From Didymodactylos carnosus (taxonomy: Eukaryota > Rotifera > Eurotatoria > Philodinida > Philodinidae): a DNA stretch of 61,159 nt. Both the position numbers and the translations under genes were made by a program. The stretch spans positions 1 through 61,159 of the forward strand of contig CAJNOQ010000232.1 in the NCBI GenBank assembly GCA_905250885.1, given 5' to 3'. Below are positions 14,101-26,100 of this stretch, one piece after another. Positions within the stretch are counted from its first letter, which is position 1. Every line of letters starts with the position of its first letter. The notes beneath the pieces are model-generated. The model saw nothing but the letters and a program-made list of their open reading frames with translations, searched no databases and was not told the DNA's origin.

Positions 14101-17100
14101 GATTCCAAATTCTTAAAACACGATCCATTCCTAAAAGTATCGAAACCATACAGTTTGTATAATCCAATAGAGAGTAATTGGAACGGGAATGAGTTATTAC
14201 CTCCAGTGACAAGTACATTTTTTTCTACTGATATATCGAATGTTTTAACACCTTTATAAACTTTGAATACTGTTTGATCGCTATCACATCTGAATTGGAC
14301 ATGGTTTAATAATTGTTTTGATGATAATTTTGATTTTGATTGCTGTTGTTGTTTAGTTGAAGAATCCTGTGTCCATTGTGTGTAGAACGATGTTGTTGAA
14401 TCACGTTTCTTTTGATGCAGTTGCTGATTGTCTTCATCCGCTGATTCTGATTCTAGTGTTAATAATAAAAAAAGCCATATTTTTCTATAAAAAGGAGTTA
14501 CATTGTATATCTATCTATACCAGTTATTGTTACATTAGCTCGACTTCTTCTACGTAAGCGTTTTAGATCAGCGGATTTCGAACGTAACGATGATTTACTC
14601 GTCGCATTAAATCCAATAGTTGATGAAGTACCTTTATTCTCACGTAATTGAATTTCTGAACTTGTTGATGCACGAATACAACCTGGGGGTAATTAATAAT
14701 TATTATAGTTCATGAAATGGTAGCTGTATGCAAATGTTACCTATAACAACTGCTGTATATTGATCATTTGAACATGATATTATTTGATTTAAACGTGAAT
14801 CAAAACATATATGTTCTATCCATTCTTTATGAACTTGCCATCGGATATAATCACAACGATAGTTGTCAAGAAATTTTTCAAATGCAACTGTTGCTATGCC
14901 TTTCTTTTTTTCTGCCGTTGTTAGCAAACTTGTTGAGGAAAACCAATACATAAGATATAAATAAGAAAATTATTCGAAATCTTACCGGAATGTTTCTCTC
15001 GCAGCAGCAAAGATCAGAATATTCACACAACCATCAGTATCACCATAAATTAACGTCAATTCGTCCGATACGGTACTAGAACGATCCCAAAAAGTTCATT
15101 TTTTTTTAATTCGTGGATATAAGTATTGTATTTAAAACAAAAGTCTATTCATCATCTTACCCGTAGTGTATTTTTATTGGAACACTTTCTAACGATGAAA
15201 TTTGTGTACATTGTAGATCGTTTGATTTCGCATCTCTTGACCCACTTAGACAGGATGTTTGATCCCAAAATTGTAATTCACGATCTCTACATAGAATTTT
15301 GAACAATAATTACAGTTTTCCTGATTTTGAAGGGGCTGAAAAATGGCATACCCTGTGCTAATCACTACTTTGCTAAATTCTGGAATAATCAAACAATCCG
15401 TAATCCATTTCGGTTGAGATCTTGTCTGTTGATCTTTACGCTGAAAAATATTTTCAATTAGACAGACTATATGTAGTCTATCCTGCACGGTTTCTTTACC
15501 TTTTCCAGACGTTCACGTGCTGTAAGAGTTTGATCAATTCCTGCCGTTTGCTGAAGAAAGAATCATATTTCAATAAGGAACATATAAATAATGAATCTTA
15601 AAATCTTACAGCGACTGATTTTGTAGTTTTTAAATCACCGCTCGGCGACCATAGTGACAGCGTACCATCCTATCAACAAAAAAGAGTAATAACATCGGGA
15701 AGAAGAATTTATCATGAAATCAGTTACACTTCCTAACGCCAAATAATGATGGTCTGTTGTGATACAAACGTTGCTAACAGGAAAGCGATGTGGAGTTTTT
15801 TCGATTTTCGCTGGTAAAACAAATGAAATTTCTTTTTCCCGTTTAACTGAATTGGCTTTTTCATCAAAGTTTAACTGGAGAAATGTACAAAATTCATCCC
15901 AAGAGATAACACCTTCAGCATTATAATCAATTTTATGAAATAATACTTCGATTTGTTCATCAACCTGTTTGTATATTAAATCATGTTTTGCTAATTAATC
16001 GTCTGCTCTGTTTATATCCAAAAACTTACTCCTTTTCTTGATCTTAAACAGCTTTTGACAACACTCTTAAACTCGTCTAAAGTCATTTGACCTGAGCTAT
16101 CGAGTTCATCTGATTCAACCTGGAATGCTTGTTTTATTGTTTCTAGAGCACTAATACTCAGCCTTTCTTCGATCTAAATAAACACAACAGACTTTCATAA
16201 CTTTACTAAATCAATAGCATTGCAAATGCTTTGATTTAAAAATTGAAACCAGTGGAAGAACATACCTCTAGTATTTTTTTGTCGCTGTCATCGAGCAGCT
16301 AGAAATATAATATAGTTAAATTAGTATAGTGTCTTTTCTTTTCTCAAAGTACCTCTTCACTCTTATTAAGCTGTGATCGTCGACCCTTTAAGAAAACGAT
16401 GTGTTTAGATTTAGAACTAAGGTTTAGAATTCATAGAGTGTACATACCGTTGAATATTCAGGAGATGATTTGAGCTAAAAAAAAGTTCAAACCATGAATA
16501 ACTAAGTGGTTCGCATACAAAAAAAAATCGTTTAAAAAGGCGACAACTGAAGAAGAATAACGATAAAAATATCTTAGAAAAATGTCTAAAGAAAATATCA
16601 CAGCATCACAAATCGCTAAAACGCATGGATGACTGTTTATTATTTATTTACTGGATTACTTTGCGCTAAAAAAGTTAGGCTTAGACCCATTCTTAGCACA
16701 TTCTTTCATTCTTGTTGGTCTTATTTCTTTGGTTTTGCATCTCTCGTCTAGCGAGAAAAAGAAAACTGCTGATACAACTTTTTATATTACAAAGTGACGT
16801 TCAGTCTTAGCGTATTCCCTAGTAAAAATCTTAGACACTTCTTAAAATTATCTTACTAAGATCTTATTCTTTAAGATTTTGATAAGATAATCCAAGATCT
16901 TATCATTTAAGATCTTAATAAGATTTAATGATTCATCCCTTTGTTTGGCTCTCATTCATTTATATAAATAATACCGAAAATATGCGTAATTTTATGGTTA
17001 TTTTTCTTCCAGACTCGGCTAGCATCTTGCTCTCTCTAAAGTGCTCAACAACTTTTTAGAGAGTTTACATACGGATTAAGGTCCATCGTTGGACACCCGA

Positions 17101-18737
17101 AAATATGAAATTTCTCTTTATTCTTCAACACTGTTCAACTGTTGCTTTGGATAATACAGATTAAAAATTGAAAATTTTTCATCGTATCTCTAATGAATAT
17201 TACTTAAAAAACGCCGTCGTTCTTACTATTAAGATCCTAACAAATTCTTATCCCTATCTTGAAAAAATCTTAGACAGTATAATCTTAGTACGATTTTAGT
17301 AAGATTTCTGTTATATTTGTCTAAGATCTTAGAAACCTCTTAGAAAATCTTAGAATTTTCGGATCTCAGGATCTTAGTAAGATCTTAGACAAATATAAGC
17401 GAAATCTTACTAAGACCTTAATAAGATTTTTCTAAGATCTTAGTAAGATTTTAGTAAGTTTTTCACTAGGGTTGCAACCTATTTACTTCATGTTTATGTT
17501 GAGAAAAGAGTGAGGACGGTGGTTTCAGTAATTCTGATAGAGTGACGTCCAGTACAGTGAGTGTGCGCTAGTTTTGATTATTTTATCTGAAATCTGGTTA
17601 ACTTGAAGATCAGGAGTGTTCCGTACAAACTCTTGAGTGAGGATCTAAACGCAGTTCAGCCGAATATAAGTTGCTCATCGGATGATGGTCAGCACTCGGA
17701 AGATTATGTATTTCTCAACCAACATACAAAAACATGTACAATATAAAGTAAAACAGCAAATTTACAAATGAAAAGTTGTACGAATTTTCTTTGTTCCTTC
17801 ATCTTTTGGTTTTTCTAATGAATGACTAGGTATTTTACCAGTAACTTGATAAAATAGCTAAAATTCAACCGTCGGCTTGGTTAGAATAATAGTTCTTATC
17901 GGTGTCTTACGTTCAATAATTTTCTAATATGGCAACAATCTTGTTAGTTAGTAGCACTACTACAGTCTTGCACATGATCAGTTGGTATGAAACAATATTT
18001 GTGTAAATATTTAGTTAGATTAGCTATTTTATTTAACTTATATCAAGTTACTGGTAAAATTCATTCATTAGAAAAACGAAAAGTTGAAGGACCAAAGAAA
18101 GTCAGCACAATCTTTCATTTGTAAATATGTTGTTTTTCTTTATATTGTACATATTTTTGTATATTGTATATTGTATGTTGGTGAGAAATACATAATCATC
18201 CGGATGCTAACTACAATTCGGTAATTAAAAGTACACTTTTCCACTTTCCTCTCGTAGGGTGGACATACGAAAAAAGTGCTTAAAAGCACTTATCTACCGT
18301 ATAAGTATTGTTGTTTATTTGAAGCTTACTTCTCCTTTGAGACCCACTAAAGCATAGCTTTTTGCTCTTTTCAATAAAATAACATCCGATTGTTGAATAT
18401 TTGTGGCATTTGCTACGGTTAATCGACGTAAATGTTTAAACTATAAAAACATTAAAAAATGAACACTTTTCTTAAGAGACTCAAACACTGACTGATTGCT
18501 CACCGATTGAAAGTAGGCTTTTGTTTCTAAATTTTGATCATAATCATCGGCATTTCGATTTATGTTTTGTAATCCAACATATTTTGTTCCACCGAGAATT
18601 CTAGATTTCTTCCATTCGTCAACTGTTCCCGGTGCTCGATTATCGTCTAATAAACTTGATTGATAACACGGATGACTTTGTAAGTTGGGTTGAGCACTCG
18701 AAGGACGTTGAATCCATTCAACTTTGCTTTTATCCAT
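2114..18737 (-). CDS. EF-hand / WD40-repeat protein, WDR49 / WDY (WD repeat on Y) family; 3' end not seen
   Basis: Conceptual splicing gives about 990 residues in 21 exons: 18504-18737, 18330-18440, 16448-16474, 16353-16385, 16266-16298, 16030-16173, 15728-15964, 15610-15669, 15500-15550, 15352-15440, 15161-15286, 14986-15075, 14741-14928, 14521-14682, 14201-14452, 13982-14130, 3265-3416, 2918-3207, 2469-2789, 2255-2407, 2114-2192. Two EF-hand-like segments come first (DELDSSGQMTLDEF and DYNAEGVISWDEF), then a WD40 propeller array with typical blades such as VVRLWDFLTGRQIHEF. A Ser/Lys/Gln-rich linker lies in exons 14-15. The start is the ATG at 18737. EF-hands followed by WD repeats are characteristic of the WDR49/WDR64/WDY group, often linked to cilia or sperm (family knowledge). 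Joins were chosen by GT-AG sites and frame; single-base errors are possible. The remaining C-terminus was not found in 1-2113. Confidence 0.85.
3667..3746 (+). repeat. Dispersed repeat, copy A
   Basis: An AT-rich stretch running from AATTTATCTCTAAATTTTTC to a GCGGCCAAAA end matches 13130-13201 in the same orientation with small indels. Both copies lie in the same large intron. The boundaries are approximate. Confidence 0.55.
4101..4274. mobile_element. 174-bp foldback (MITE-like)
   Basis: Bases 4101-4142 are inverted at 4232-4274 with few mismatches (core TTTAGCGAG followed by ATAAATAAAAATACGAAG). The loop is about 90 nt and codes for nothing. It is small, non-coding and symmetric, as expected of a miniature inverted-repeat element. 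No clear target duplication was seen. Confidence 0.75.
5600..5815. mobile_element. 216-bp hAT-type MITE with perfect 8-bp target duplication
   Basis: The ends are CAAGGGGGTAAAAGCACCAC and its inverse (one indel), continuing as about 40 bp of terminal inverted repeat rich in CACTTC/GAAGTG. AATAAATC lies directly outside both ends (5592-5599 and 5816-5823), a perfect 8-bp duplication. The 8-bp target site and the YARGG-type terminus fit the hAT superfamily (family knowledge). There is no coding capacity, so it would depend on transposase from elsewhere. Confidence 0.9.
6854..12578 (+). CDS. Fukutin-like glycosyltransferase (LicD/FKTN family)
   Basis: Seven exons (6854-6970, 7263-7460, 8470-8696, 10553-10809, 10866-11002, 11906-12024, 12134-12578) give about 499 aa; human fukutin is 461. 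An N-terminal hydrophobic segment, roughly residues 12-33 (LFIVLGLVIYLMLWFIIIGL), predicts a type II Golgi/ER membrane anchor. The C-terminal half has the family core: AGGTLLGWYRHCGLIPFTQD followed by VDFG, a D-x-D-type metal/nucleotide-binding site. In animals fukutin adds ribitol-5-phosphate to alpha-dystroglycan's O-mannosyl glycan (family knowledge). The first ATG of the exon was chosen because the anchor follows at once. The gene lies wholly inside an intron of the opposite-strand WD40 gene. Introns are 56-1856 nt; the longest two carry transposons. FKRP is an alternative, but TLLGWYR-x-C with this spacing favours fukutin. Confidence 0.88.
7462..8392. mobile_element. 930-bp foldback filling fukutin-like intron 2
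   Basis: Arms of about 300 bp (7462-7757 and 8092-8392) are inverted copies at high identity around a loop of about 335 nt without coding content. The left end starts TAAGGTATC one base after the exon boundary, so the splice donor GTAAGG is formed at the edge of the element. The right end lies 77 nt before the acceptor. The arms contain TTTTTGAAAATTTAGCATTT-like AT-rich sequence. It is probably a non-autonomous DNA transposon; the superfamily is unknown. Confidence 0.85.
8744..8876. mobile_element. 133-bp hAT-type MITE with perfect 8-bp target duplication
   Basis: The termini are CAGAACCCGAAACGAATC and the inverse of CAGAGCCCGAAACGAATC. CTAAGAAT lies directly outside both ends (8736-8743 and 8877-8884). 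The interior is built of GATTCGATTCGG-like words. It inserted in intron 3 of the fukutin-like gene, 16 nt from the next foldback. It shares CGAAACGAATCAGGAAAA with the element at 26803-27408, so the two belong to one family. Confidence 0.92.
8893..9796. mobile_element. About 0.9-kb foldback element in fukutin-like intron 3
   Basis: Bases 8893-9085 recur inverted at about 9596-9796, with ends TCCAGATCAAATG and a shared GAGTTCGTTCTAACxTCAATC segment. The interior has only short open frames (for example 9139-9375 and 9485-9790) without recognisable domains. No target duplication was identified. It is most likely a non-autonomous DNA element. Confidence 0.8.
13130..13201 (+). repeat. Dispersed repeat, copy B
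   Basis: This is the direct-orientation relative of 3667-3746, running from CGATTTATCTCTGAATTTTT to ATATCAGCCAAAA. It lies near the donor side of the 10.6-kb intron. The origin of the repeat is unknown. Confidence 0.55.
13800..13836 (+). pseudogene. tRNA 3'-half relic (T-arm and part of acceptor)
   Basis: CTGGGTTCAATTCCCGG (13811-13827) forms a perfect 5-bp stem with a 7-nt TTCAATT loop, as in a tRNA T-arm with its internal B-box. TCGAGGGA follows, as an acceptor strand would. No matching 5' acceptor strand, D-arm or anticodon arm is found upstream, so it is at best a truncated tRNA or a tRNA-derived SINE remnant. Confidence 0.4.
16816..17471. mobile_element. About 656-bp element built of repeated ATCTTAGTAAGATTT words
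   Basis: The ends are CCCTAGT...ACTAGGG in inverted orientation. The outer parts (16816-16930 and 17230-17471) hold many copies of AAGATCTTAGTAAGATTTT-like words in both orientations, giving dense self-complementarity. It lies in the long intron between exons 2 and 3 of the WD40 gene. There is no coding content, and no clean target duplication was found (flanks ...GTATT and TTGC...). Confidence 0.7.
17691..18208. mobile_element. 518-bp foldback in WD40-gene intron 2
   Basis: Bases 17691-17862 are inverted at about 18020-18208; matching stretches include GATTATGTATTTCTCA, ACCAGTAACTTGATA and CATTCATTAGAAAAAC. The loop is about 160 nt and non-coding. Together with 16816-17471 it explains why this intron (16475-18329) is 1.85 kb when most introns of the gene are 50-65 nt. 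Confidence 0.78.
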
Positions 18738-19461
18738 TTAAGTATTGATAAAAAAAAGTAAAATTTTATCTCTTTTCTGATCCATAACGATGACAATCGG
18801 CTATACACCGATGAAATCTAAAATGAAAACGATGGACATTGCATATGACAAGTGGTAGTACATTTAGTGTAATGGCAAATCATATCAACATGAAGAAAAC
18901 ATGAACCTCATGCAGAGTTATAGAGTATACTGAGTATGAGCAAGCACTTTTTCGCGACTCTAAGTGAACTTTAGTTTTCTGTCGACGATATGATGAGCGA
19001 GAGCAACGGAGTACGTATATTCTTCTTTACTCATTATCGAATTATCATCAATCGATTTCAAGATTATTTCAAACGCCTACTGATTGTATACATCAACAGA
19101 CGAATGAACCATAATACAATTCTCTATTGTTGTCGCAATGAACGAACCCCTACTGAAAAATAGAAACTATTTTCTGAATCGATTGAGTGCACAACAAAAG
19201 AACAAAAAGAGGGCGTTGTTGCTATTGTAGAGTAGAAAAAACGTTTTACTATCACGAGTATGTAAACAACTTGATCACACTATTCAGTAAGTAAAAAAAA
19301 AATGCATGTTTTATTTTTCGAACGAATTTTTACTAGAAGCTTTTAATAAATGCAGTTTTACTTGTACACTAAAACATCAACGTATGCCACTGAAACAAAA
19401 AAACTAAATAAAAGTTTGTGCAGAGTTTGGGATTCGTGAATTTGGAAAGTAGCATATTCAG

Positions 19462-20370
19462 CCCTAGTGAATGTACTTGAATATAGGTACCTGAGTCAGG
19501 TACTCTGCTAGAAGAGTGTCATCAACGGCCACCGTTTTCTGACCATTTTTTAGCATCATAACTGGGAATGTATTAATGTCTAAAAGTGGCATTTTTTTTT
19601 TAACAGCCAAGGAACAGGCTGAAAACAAGCATTTAATAGTAATCGTTTAATGGCCAATTTTGCGTAATTATTGGCTGTTTATGGCCAAGTATCCGACTGT
19701 TGATCATGACTAATTTCTTTCTGTCCACTACCATGAAATAAATTACTTCAAATTTTTGAATATTTTCGGTTCCTTAGGTATGATTGGTTCCACCACTAGA
19801 ACCAGTAGCTACTTTCTCAATACAAGTTTCGATGACTTATATAGTAGAGGAAGAACTTTGCATTTTCTATGAGAAAACAGCGTGATATATGTGGTAGTGA
19901 GGTCAGCGAAACAAAAGGGTGAATTAAACGGTAAACGTTAAATGTCCGTTTTTTGTCTGTTTATGTAACCGTTATAAAACGGGCAATAAAATGTCATTTA
20001 ATGGTTATTTAAATCTGAGCCTTACTAACACACAATTAATTGTTTGTTTTTAGGCATCCTTAAAGGTTCGATAAAGAACAATAAATGGTACCTGTTACTT
20101 GACAATTTTTTCTCTATTAAGAGCCTGTTGAAGCCCTGTTGTTAGTCATTTTGTTAACAGGTTATTTATGTCCTATTAAGTGTCAGTTGTTTTTGACCTC
20201 GGATCTAGTACCTATGCTGCGTCCAGCGCAAGTAACTAGGTACCTTTCAAATAATATTTTACTTGAAAAAAATTCAAGCATCTATGATATTCATGTAGCA
20301 GGATAGCCCCATAGGAACCTAAGAGATATGCAAGTACTCCAGTATCTATCATCAAGTACATTCACTAGAG
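19462..20370. mobile_element. About 0.9-kb element with CYCTAGTGAATGTACTTGA terminal repeats
   Basis: CCCTAGTGAATGTACTTGA at the left end (19462) is matched inverted by TCAAGTACATTCACTAGAG at the right (20352-20370). The similarity extends weakly for another 25 bp. No ORF was recognised. The termini resemble those of 16816-17471 (CCCTAGT), so they may be distant relatives. The target duplication is not obvious. Confidence 0.65.
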
Positions 20371-22448
20371 AATATATTTTTTTGTTATATAGTTTCCTGG
20401 TTATTAGTTCGACGTATCATCAAAGTTTGATTAAACTTTTTACATGAAAATTTTTCAAAAAAACAATTATTTTACAGCAGAATTATTATTTCAAAAGATT
20501 TCGTTTCACTCTGCGCTAGAAAGCTAAGAACAACAGAGCTTTTGCATTTCTTACTATTTCATGATTTATACCAGGCATCCAAACTAAACAAATAGCATTT
20601 AGAATGGGGGTAATAAAGCTCAACTTGCTTCTTCAAATAGAATATCACATGCTCAGAGTGTCCCCAATTAAAGAAAACAAATATCTCAAGGGTACAAGTA
20701 GGATTTTTAACTTTTTGAGCCATTCCTCATGAAGTTAAAAGATCAATGGATCAAGGTGGGCAGAAGATTTTCTGCCTGGGCCGCAAATTCGCTAGACTGT
20801 TGTCATTATACTAGCGTTTTGAATAAGCACATTATAATTTACTCTGGATTCGCATCTCATTTTTATATCACCTCTTGTTCACGACAAACTCCGTCTAGAA
20901 TTGGCAATAAAAAAGCGTTGGACCAGATACACCAGAAATTTTTCTGCTGGGCTGAGCTTCAGATTATATTGAGCCATGACCCAATGGCCTTCTCCCCCGT
21001 AGTTGCGCCACTGAAATAGCTTGAAAAGAGAGATCAGTCTAAAACTTTGACCGTCTGGTATTCTATTTAGTACGTTGCATTATGTGACTATGTTCACTCT
21101 CACATCTATGGGCAGTTGTCGATTGGCATACGCTATCTTTGAATAAATGACAGTTCCACATGACTTCTTTCCAGGATAATTGAAAGCTTTTTCTTATTTT
21201 GATAAGGTCTAAAATCAATCGATTTAGAGATTTCTGGAATCTTTTTAGTGTTTCAGAACTCTCCTGTAAACTTCATAAAGATAAGTATACGCTAAGTCGT
21301 GAAAGTTTATTGTGCTTGGACGAAATTCTTATTAAATTCTTATATTGCCGATCATTTCCTATTCAACATACTAAATTCAGTAATATTATTGCTTCTTATT
21401 TGTTGAGGTGCAAGAACCGAAATAGAATTTATGGCACATTGACACAAAAACGTTTATCTAAAATATTTACCACAAACATGAAAGAAAAAAACTGTTTAGA
21501 ATAGAATTTTATATTCCACTCTTTTTTTCTCTGCTGACTGAGATAACACCTAGACAGAATTTGAGATCTTTCAAAAATACCGACAATGTGTGTTAAAAGA
21601 CAGCTAAGAATAAATACAAAATTTTGGTCAGTTGCTTTTATTTGTATATTTCTATTCCATCTAATTAGCACTAATATAGGCGCTAGTGTTACATAATCAG
21701 CACTTGCCATTTCAATTTGTATACACCGTTTTTCACACTAAAGAATGAATCGTTTTTATACTAACTTGATAGATGAACAAAAGTTCGAGGCTAATTAGCA
21801 GTATAACAAACAGTAGAATCGTTTTTTAAAAGTTGGATGCTGTGATGACAACATAACGGATCGAATCTTTCGACGTTTAACGGACATGTGTTCTGAATTG
21901 TTTTCCAAATTTTTTTGCGGCTGGAATTTGAAGTTATAAAAAAAAGGGATTTAAACTTATAAATGTTGGTCTGTATCATTACCGATTTACCCTCTTAATT
22001 AATTTGATGTACTCCGTGTGTTCTTTCTCTACTGTATCTAATAATAATAAGTTTGATAGATCAGTGCGCATGAAAGCGTCTTATTACACAGTCAGTGGTC
22101 ATTCATTCATTCGAACGGCACACACATTTTTTCAATCGTCCATGACTGAATACGTCGAGACCTAATTATAATTTACGTTTTTACCTAATATAACAAGTGT
22201 TTTTTAATTATTGCGGTAAAACATTTATTTCAAAGTGACATAATAGATCATGCTGCTCTCTCTCTCTCTCTTAGTGGAGAAAAGGATGAATAGATTGCTC
22301 AAAGGCTGTTAGCTTTTAGGTTACAGTTATAACGCCAGTAAAATGACAAACAATAATTTAGTAGACGCGTACAATAATAGTCATAACTATTGATGTGTGA
22401 CCGTGATTAACCATAAAACTAACTTTGAACATCAGTTTTTTTATCACC

Positions 22449-23121
22449 AAATCCGTTCTACAGTAGCATCACATAAATAGGTTAAAATGTATCTATACAC
22501 TTTGTACCTGTTCGTTTTCCTCATGATTAAATACGTGTTTGATCACTAACCTAAATAGATGTTAAATAATTAGCTGACCCAACAGTATGTTTACACGACT
22601 ATAGTTTCATATGATCGTCGAATTAGTCAGATATTCATCGTTTCCAACAGTGGCTTACATTTAATATTTTTTGGAGACAACAATCCGGCTGAGAAGTAGC
22701 ATCATTCAAGTATACATCCATTACAATTTTTGTTAGTTCCTTTTGAAAATACTTCCAAAATTGTATAATGGTTAAAAATTGTAGTCGTTGTATACCCATT
22801 ATTGAGTTTAAAACAGTTATGACTATTTTAACAGTTTTAACTCAGTGGATTAAAACGGTCAGAAGTAGTTATAATTACTTTTAAACTCAACAGTGTGTAT
22901 AACTCATACCATGACAATAACTCACATGTTCTTTTGGATGAAATTATAGTCGTGTAAACATACTGTTGGATCAGCTAATTATTGAACTTCTATTTAAGTT
23001 AGTGATCAAACACGTATTGAATCATGAGGAAGTAGAGTGTATAAAGTCAGTTAGCATAACTTTGCATTCGTAAATAGATATACATTTTGACCTATTTATG
23101 TGATGCTACTGTAGAATGAAA
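22449..23121. mobile_element. About 670-bp foldback element
   Basis: The left arm at about 22449-22612 and the right arm at about 22933-23121 are inverted copies; shared words include TTCTACAGTAGCATCACATA, GTGATCAAACACGTATT and CATACTGTTGG. A weaker inner inverted repeat around 22795-22890 (TTGAGTTTAAAA...TTTTAAACTCAA) continues the symmetry. It is non-coding and fits a non-autonomous DNA transposon. Confidence 0.8.
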
Positions 23122-26100
23122 TCTGCGGTCAAAATACTTCTATTTTTAATGATCACTTATATCTAAAGTAATTTGGTAATCAAAATTACATTTTTCCATT
23201 AAGTTTAAGCATCTGTAATTAGTAATTAATCTGAAAATTTGCAATGTAGTCGAATTTATTTGGACTAAAACTTTTTCTCTCAATAATGGTTTTGTCGATA
23301 TCGGTACGACGTGTACATCTTAATTTTTTTGGAACATATGATTGAATCTGCATGATATTTAACATTTACTATTCTGTAAAGGTGACAAACCGATAAATGA
23401 GCTTATAGTATATAAAAGTTCCATATGACATGAATTATGTTCAAAGATCAATAATATCGTCAACAGCACGTGTTCAATTGTGCATAAAACAACTAATTCA
23501 CTCTAAATATCGTCTTTTGTGTAGAATAAAGCGGATTTAATAATGTCTAATCAGCTTCATGCCGTGTCCAATGTAAGCTAAAATAAGAAACTATGATTAT
23601 TTATACGCATCAATAGTCTAAAATCGTATATCTAGAAAATAGATTTGTTTTCGTTAAAAATAGATTTTTTCAAAGTTAAGTTTAAACGTCAAAATAGAGA
23701 CGAGAATAAATGTGTGTTACTTAGGCATGAAAAAAAGAATCTAGTATCGCTCGATTTATCTAGACTACTAGATTTTTACTCGATTGCAACTATTTAGTAA
23801 CGATAGTGGAAATCTGGTAATCCGGCGATTACTAGATTTCTCCTAAGTTGCAGCTATCGATTTATCGCCCGATAAACTATTGCTAGTTAAACGTGCAAAC
23901 ACATCAAATTGAAAGTCCCTTTTCCAACCAGTAATCCAGATGACAACGAGTCGTGCATCATCCGATTACAGATGAAATATATCTAGATTTTTCCCATAAT
24001 TTCTTTTTTTTTTCCATTTTTGCTTGAGTTATTGTTTCGTGAGTTCGATTGTGAAAAAAAATAGAAAAAACAAGTAAAAAAGTCTATAAAAATGCAATAA
24101 ATACGTTTATTGATATTATCAACAATTAAGTATGTCGAATATATTTGTAAAATAAGCGTGTCCTCATTTTGAGAACTATTGACTATGTACTTATCCAATA
24201 ACTGTAGAGAATATATGCTTTTCAAAGGAAAGAAAAAAAAAGAAACAATAATACATAAATACAAACGTATCTATCTTTAAAGCATAATCTTTTTTATGTT
24301 TCATGACGTTCACCAGTATTCGATCGAAACTGTTTGTAAGTGACGGTTGTTTTTAACAATATTCAACAAACTATTCAAATTTGTTCATCAACCTCATACG
24401 GATTAATTATGTTTAAGTGTGAGAATAGAGTTAAATTATATTATGAACGATCGATTTTGAATGTGACAAAAAGTATACATTAATTTTAAAATAATTCGTT
24501 AAAAACTTCTTTTTTCTTTTTAAACAGTTGAATTTTTATTAAAAATAATACAGCATTTCGGGCTTTCTCCTATTACATACTGTAAAAATTTTTATCTTCT
24601 CATAATATTTTTTACTTCCAAAAATAGTATCCGATTTGTTTAAATGTTGTTGTCTTTATTTTTTAATAAATTTTAGTCAAATTCATTTACATAAAACTAT
24701 GGTTTTTATCTCTATTTTATTCATATAAACAATAGTGATAATATCTCTCCTTTTCAACCATAAAGATCAAGTGTATTGTTGAAAATTGTTTTTATCGTAT
24801 TATGATCCATTTTCTCAATCTTCAAACGTTTGACAATTACACAACATTGGCAAGAGTGAGAGAGTTGAAACGGCTGGTAGCAGATTCGTCTCATTTCTGA
24901 AATTATATTTTAATTCATTTCATTTCAAAGAGAAATGAAAAGTGTTAGTAATAATAATAGTAACGGAGGAAAATCAATGATACGCTTAAAGGAAGAAAGG
25001 TGCTTGTCGATAACAGATTTATTTCTTCAGACATTTCTTCTTGATTCCAATTTAGAAAATAAAATTTTAGTGACATGAAAAAAGAAAAATAGTATAAATA
25101 AAAAACAACAACAACTATCGTTTAAAGATATAATCGGACAATAGATGAGATAACATCTACCGACAAAATGTTAGAAGACAAAGTAGAAATATCGTTTTAT
25201 GCATCGGTGTACAATATCTACCTTCTAATTAAAATATGGGTCACTTTCGATGTTCCCAGTCAGAGCTCTAAAAAAGACTTTTATCAATAATTAATCGTGG
25301 ATACATATATCCCGTCTTTTCCTAGCCTTTCTAATTGAAAGAAAAACTTAAATCTTTTTCTATTTGATGTTTGTGATTAATTAAGATACTTTGAAATGTC
25401 CTCCAGTCAATGCTACTAGTTCTAGAATTATCATAAATGAGGAAAAGGTTAGACAGATATGCAATTATCTAGACTTTTCTAGTTTTTTTCATAAAACATA
25501 TGCAAAATATTTTGAGAAAGCATAGGACCTACACTCAGGAATTACACTGAGTCTAATGAATATACATCACACATGTACACCACCGATAGTTGCACAGACA
25601 TAGACTTTTTATCATAAATTAATCATATTTCTTGCCTCATTTATTATTTTTTCGTTTACTTATGCTAACACAAAATAAAAGAAAAATTCGTTTTTTTCGG
25701 TAAAAACAATATAGAATGTAGTTTATGCATAAATATCCTACATTGGTATACTCATCAAGAACCAAAGATAATTTCACAATAATTTCGAAAAAGAAAGAAT
25801 TCAAAGATGAAGAATTGTAAATAAATAAATATAGAAAAACATATTTCTATTGTTTCCTGCACAAATCGTTCAGTAGATCTTAAATCTGATTTGAAGAGAT
25901 TTGGACTTCTCCGTCTTGTCTGAAAATTCAAGTTCTACACCGTTGAATTTATTGAATGTTTGTAGTGCCCGAAATGTGAATTTTTCTAACAATTTTTCGA
26001 TAATAATCCCCTGGCTGTTTCGTTGTCAGATGCACTTGTTCTCTCTAAATTAGTTTCTTTACGTATGATAATGAAGAATAGCTACATTACTTCGTTACCA

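Noticed and set aside
20729..21019. 96-codon open frame
   Set aside because: No domain, no partner exon with splice sites. The 3' end (AGTTGCGCCACTG) looks like a degenerate transposon terminus rather than coding sequence.
21199..21504. 101-codon open frame
   Set aside because: Composition is low in complexity, it opposes another open frame over part of its length, and nothing in it resembles a known family.
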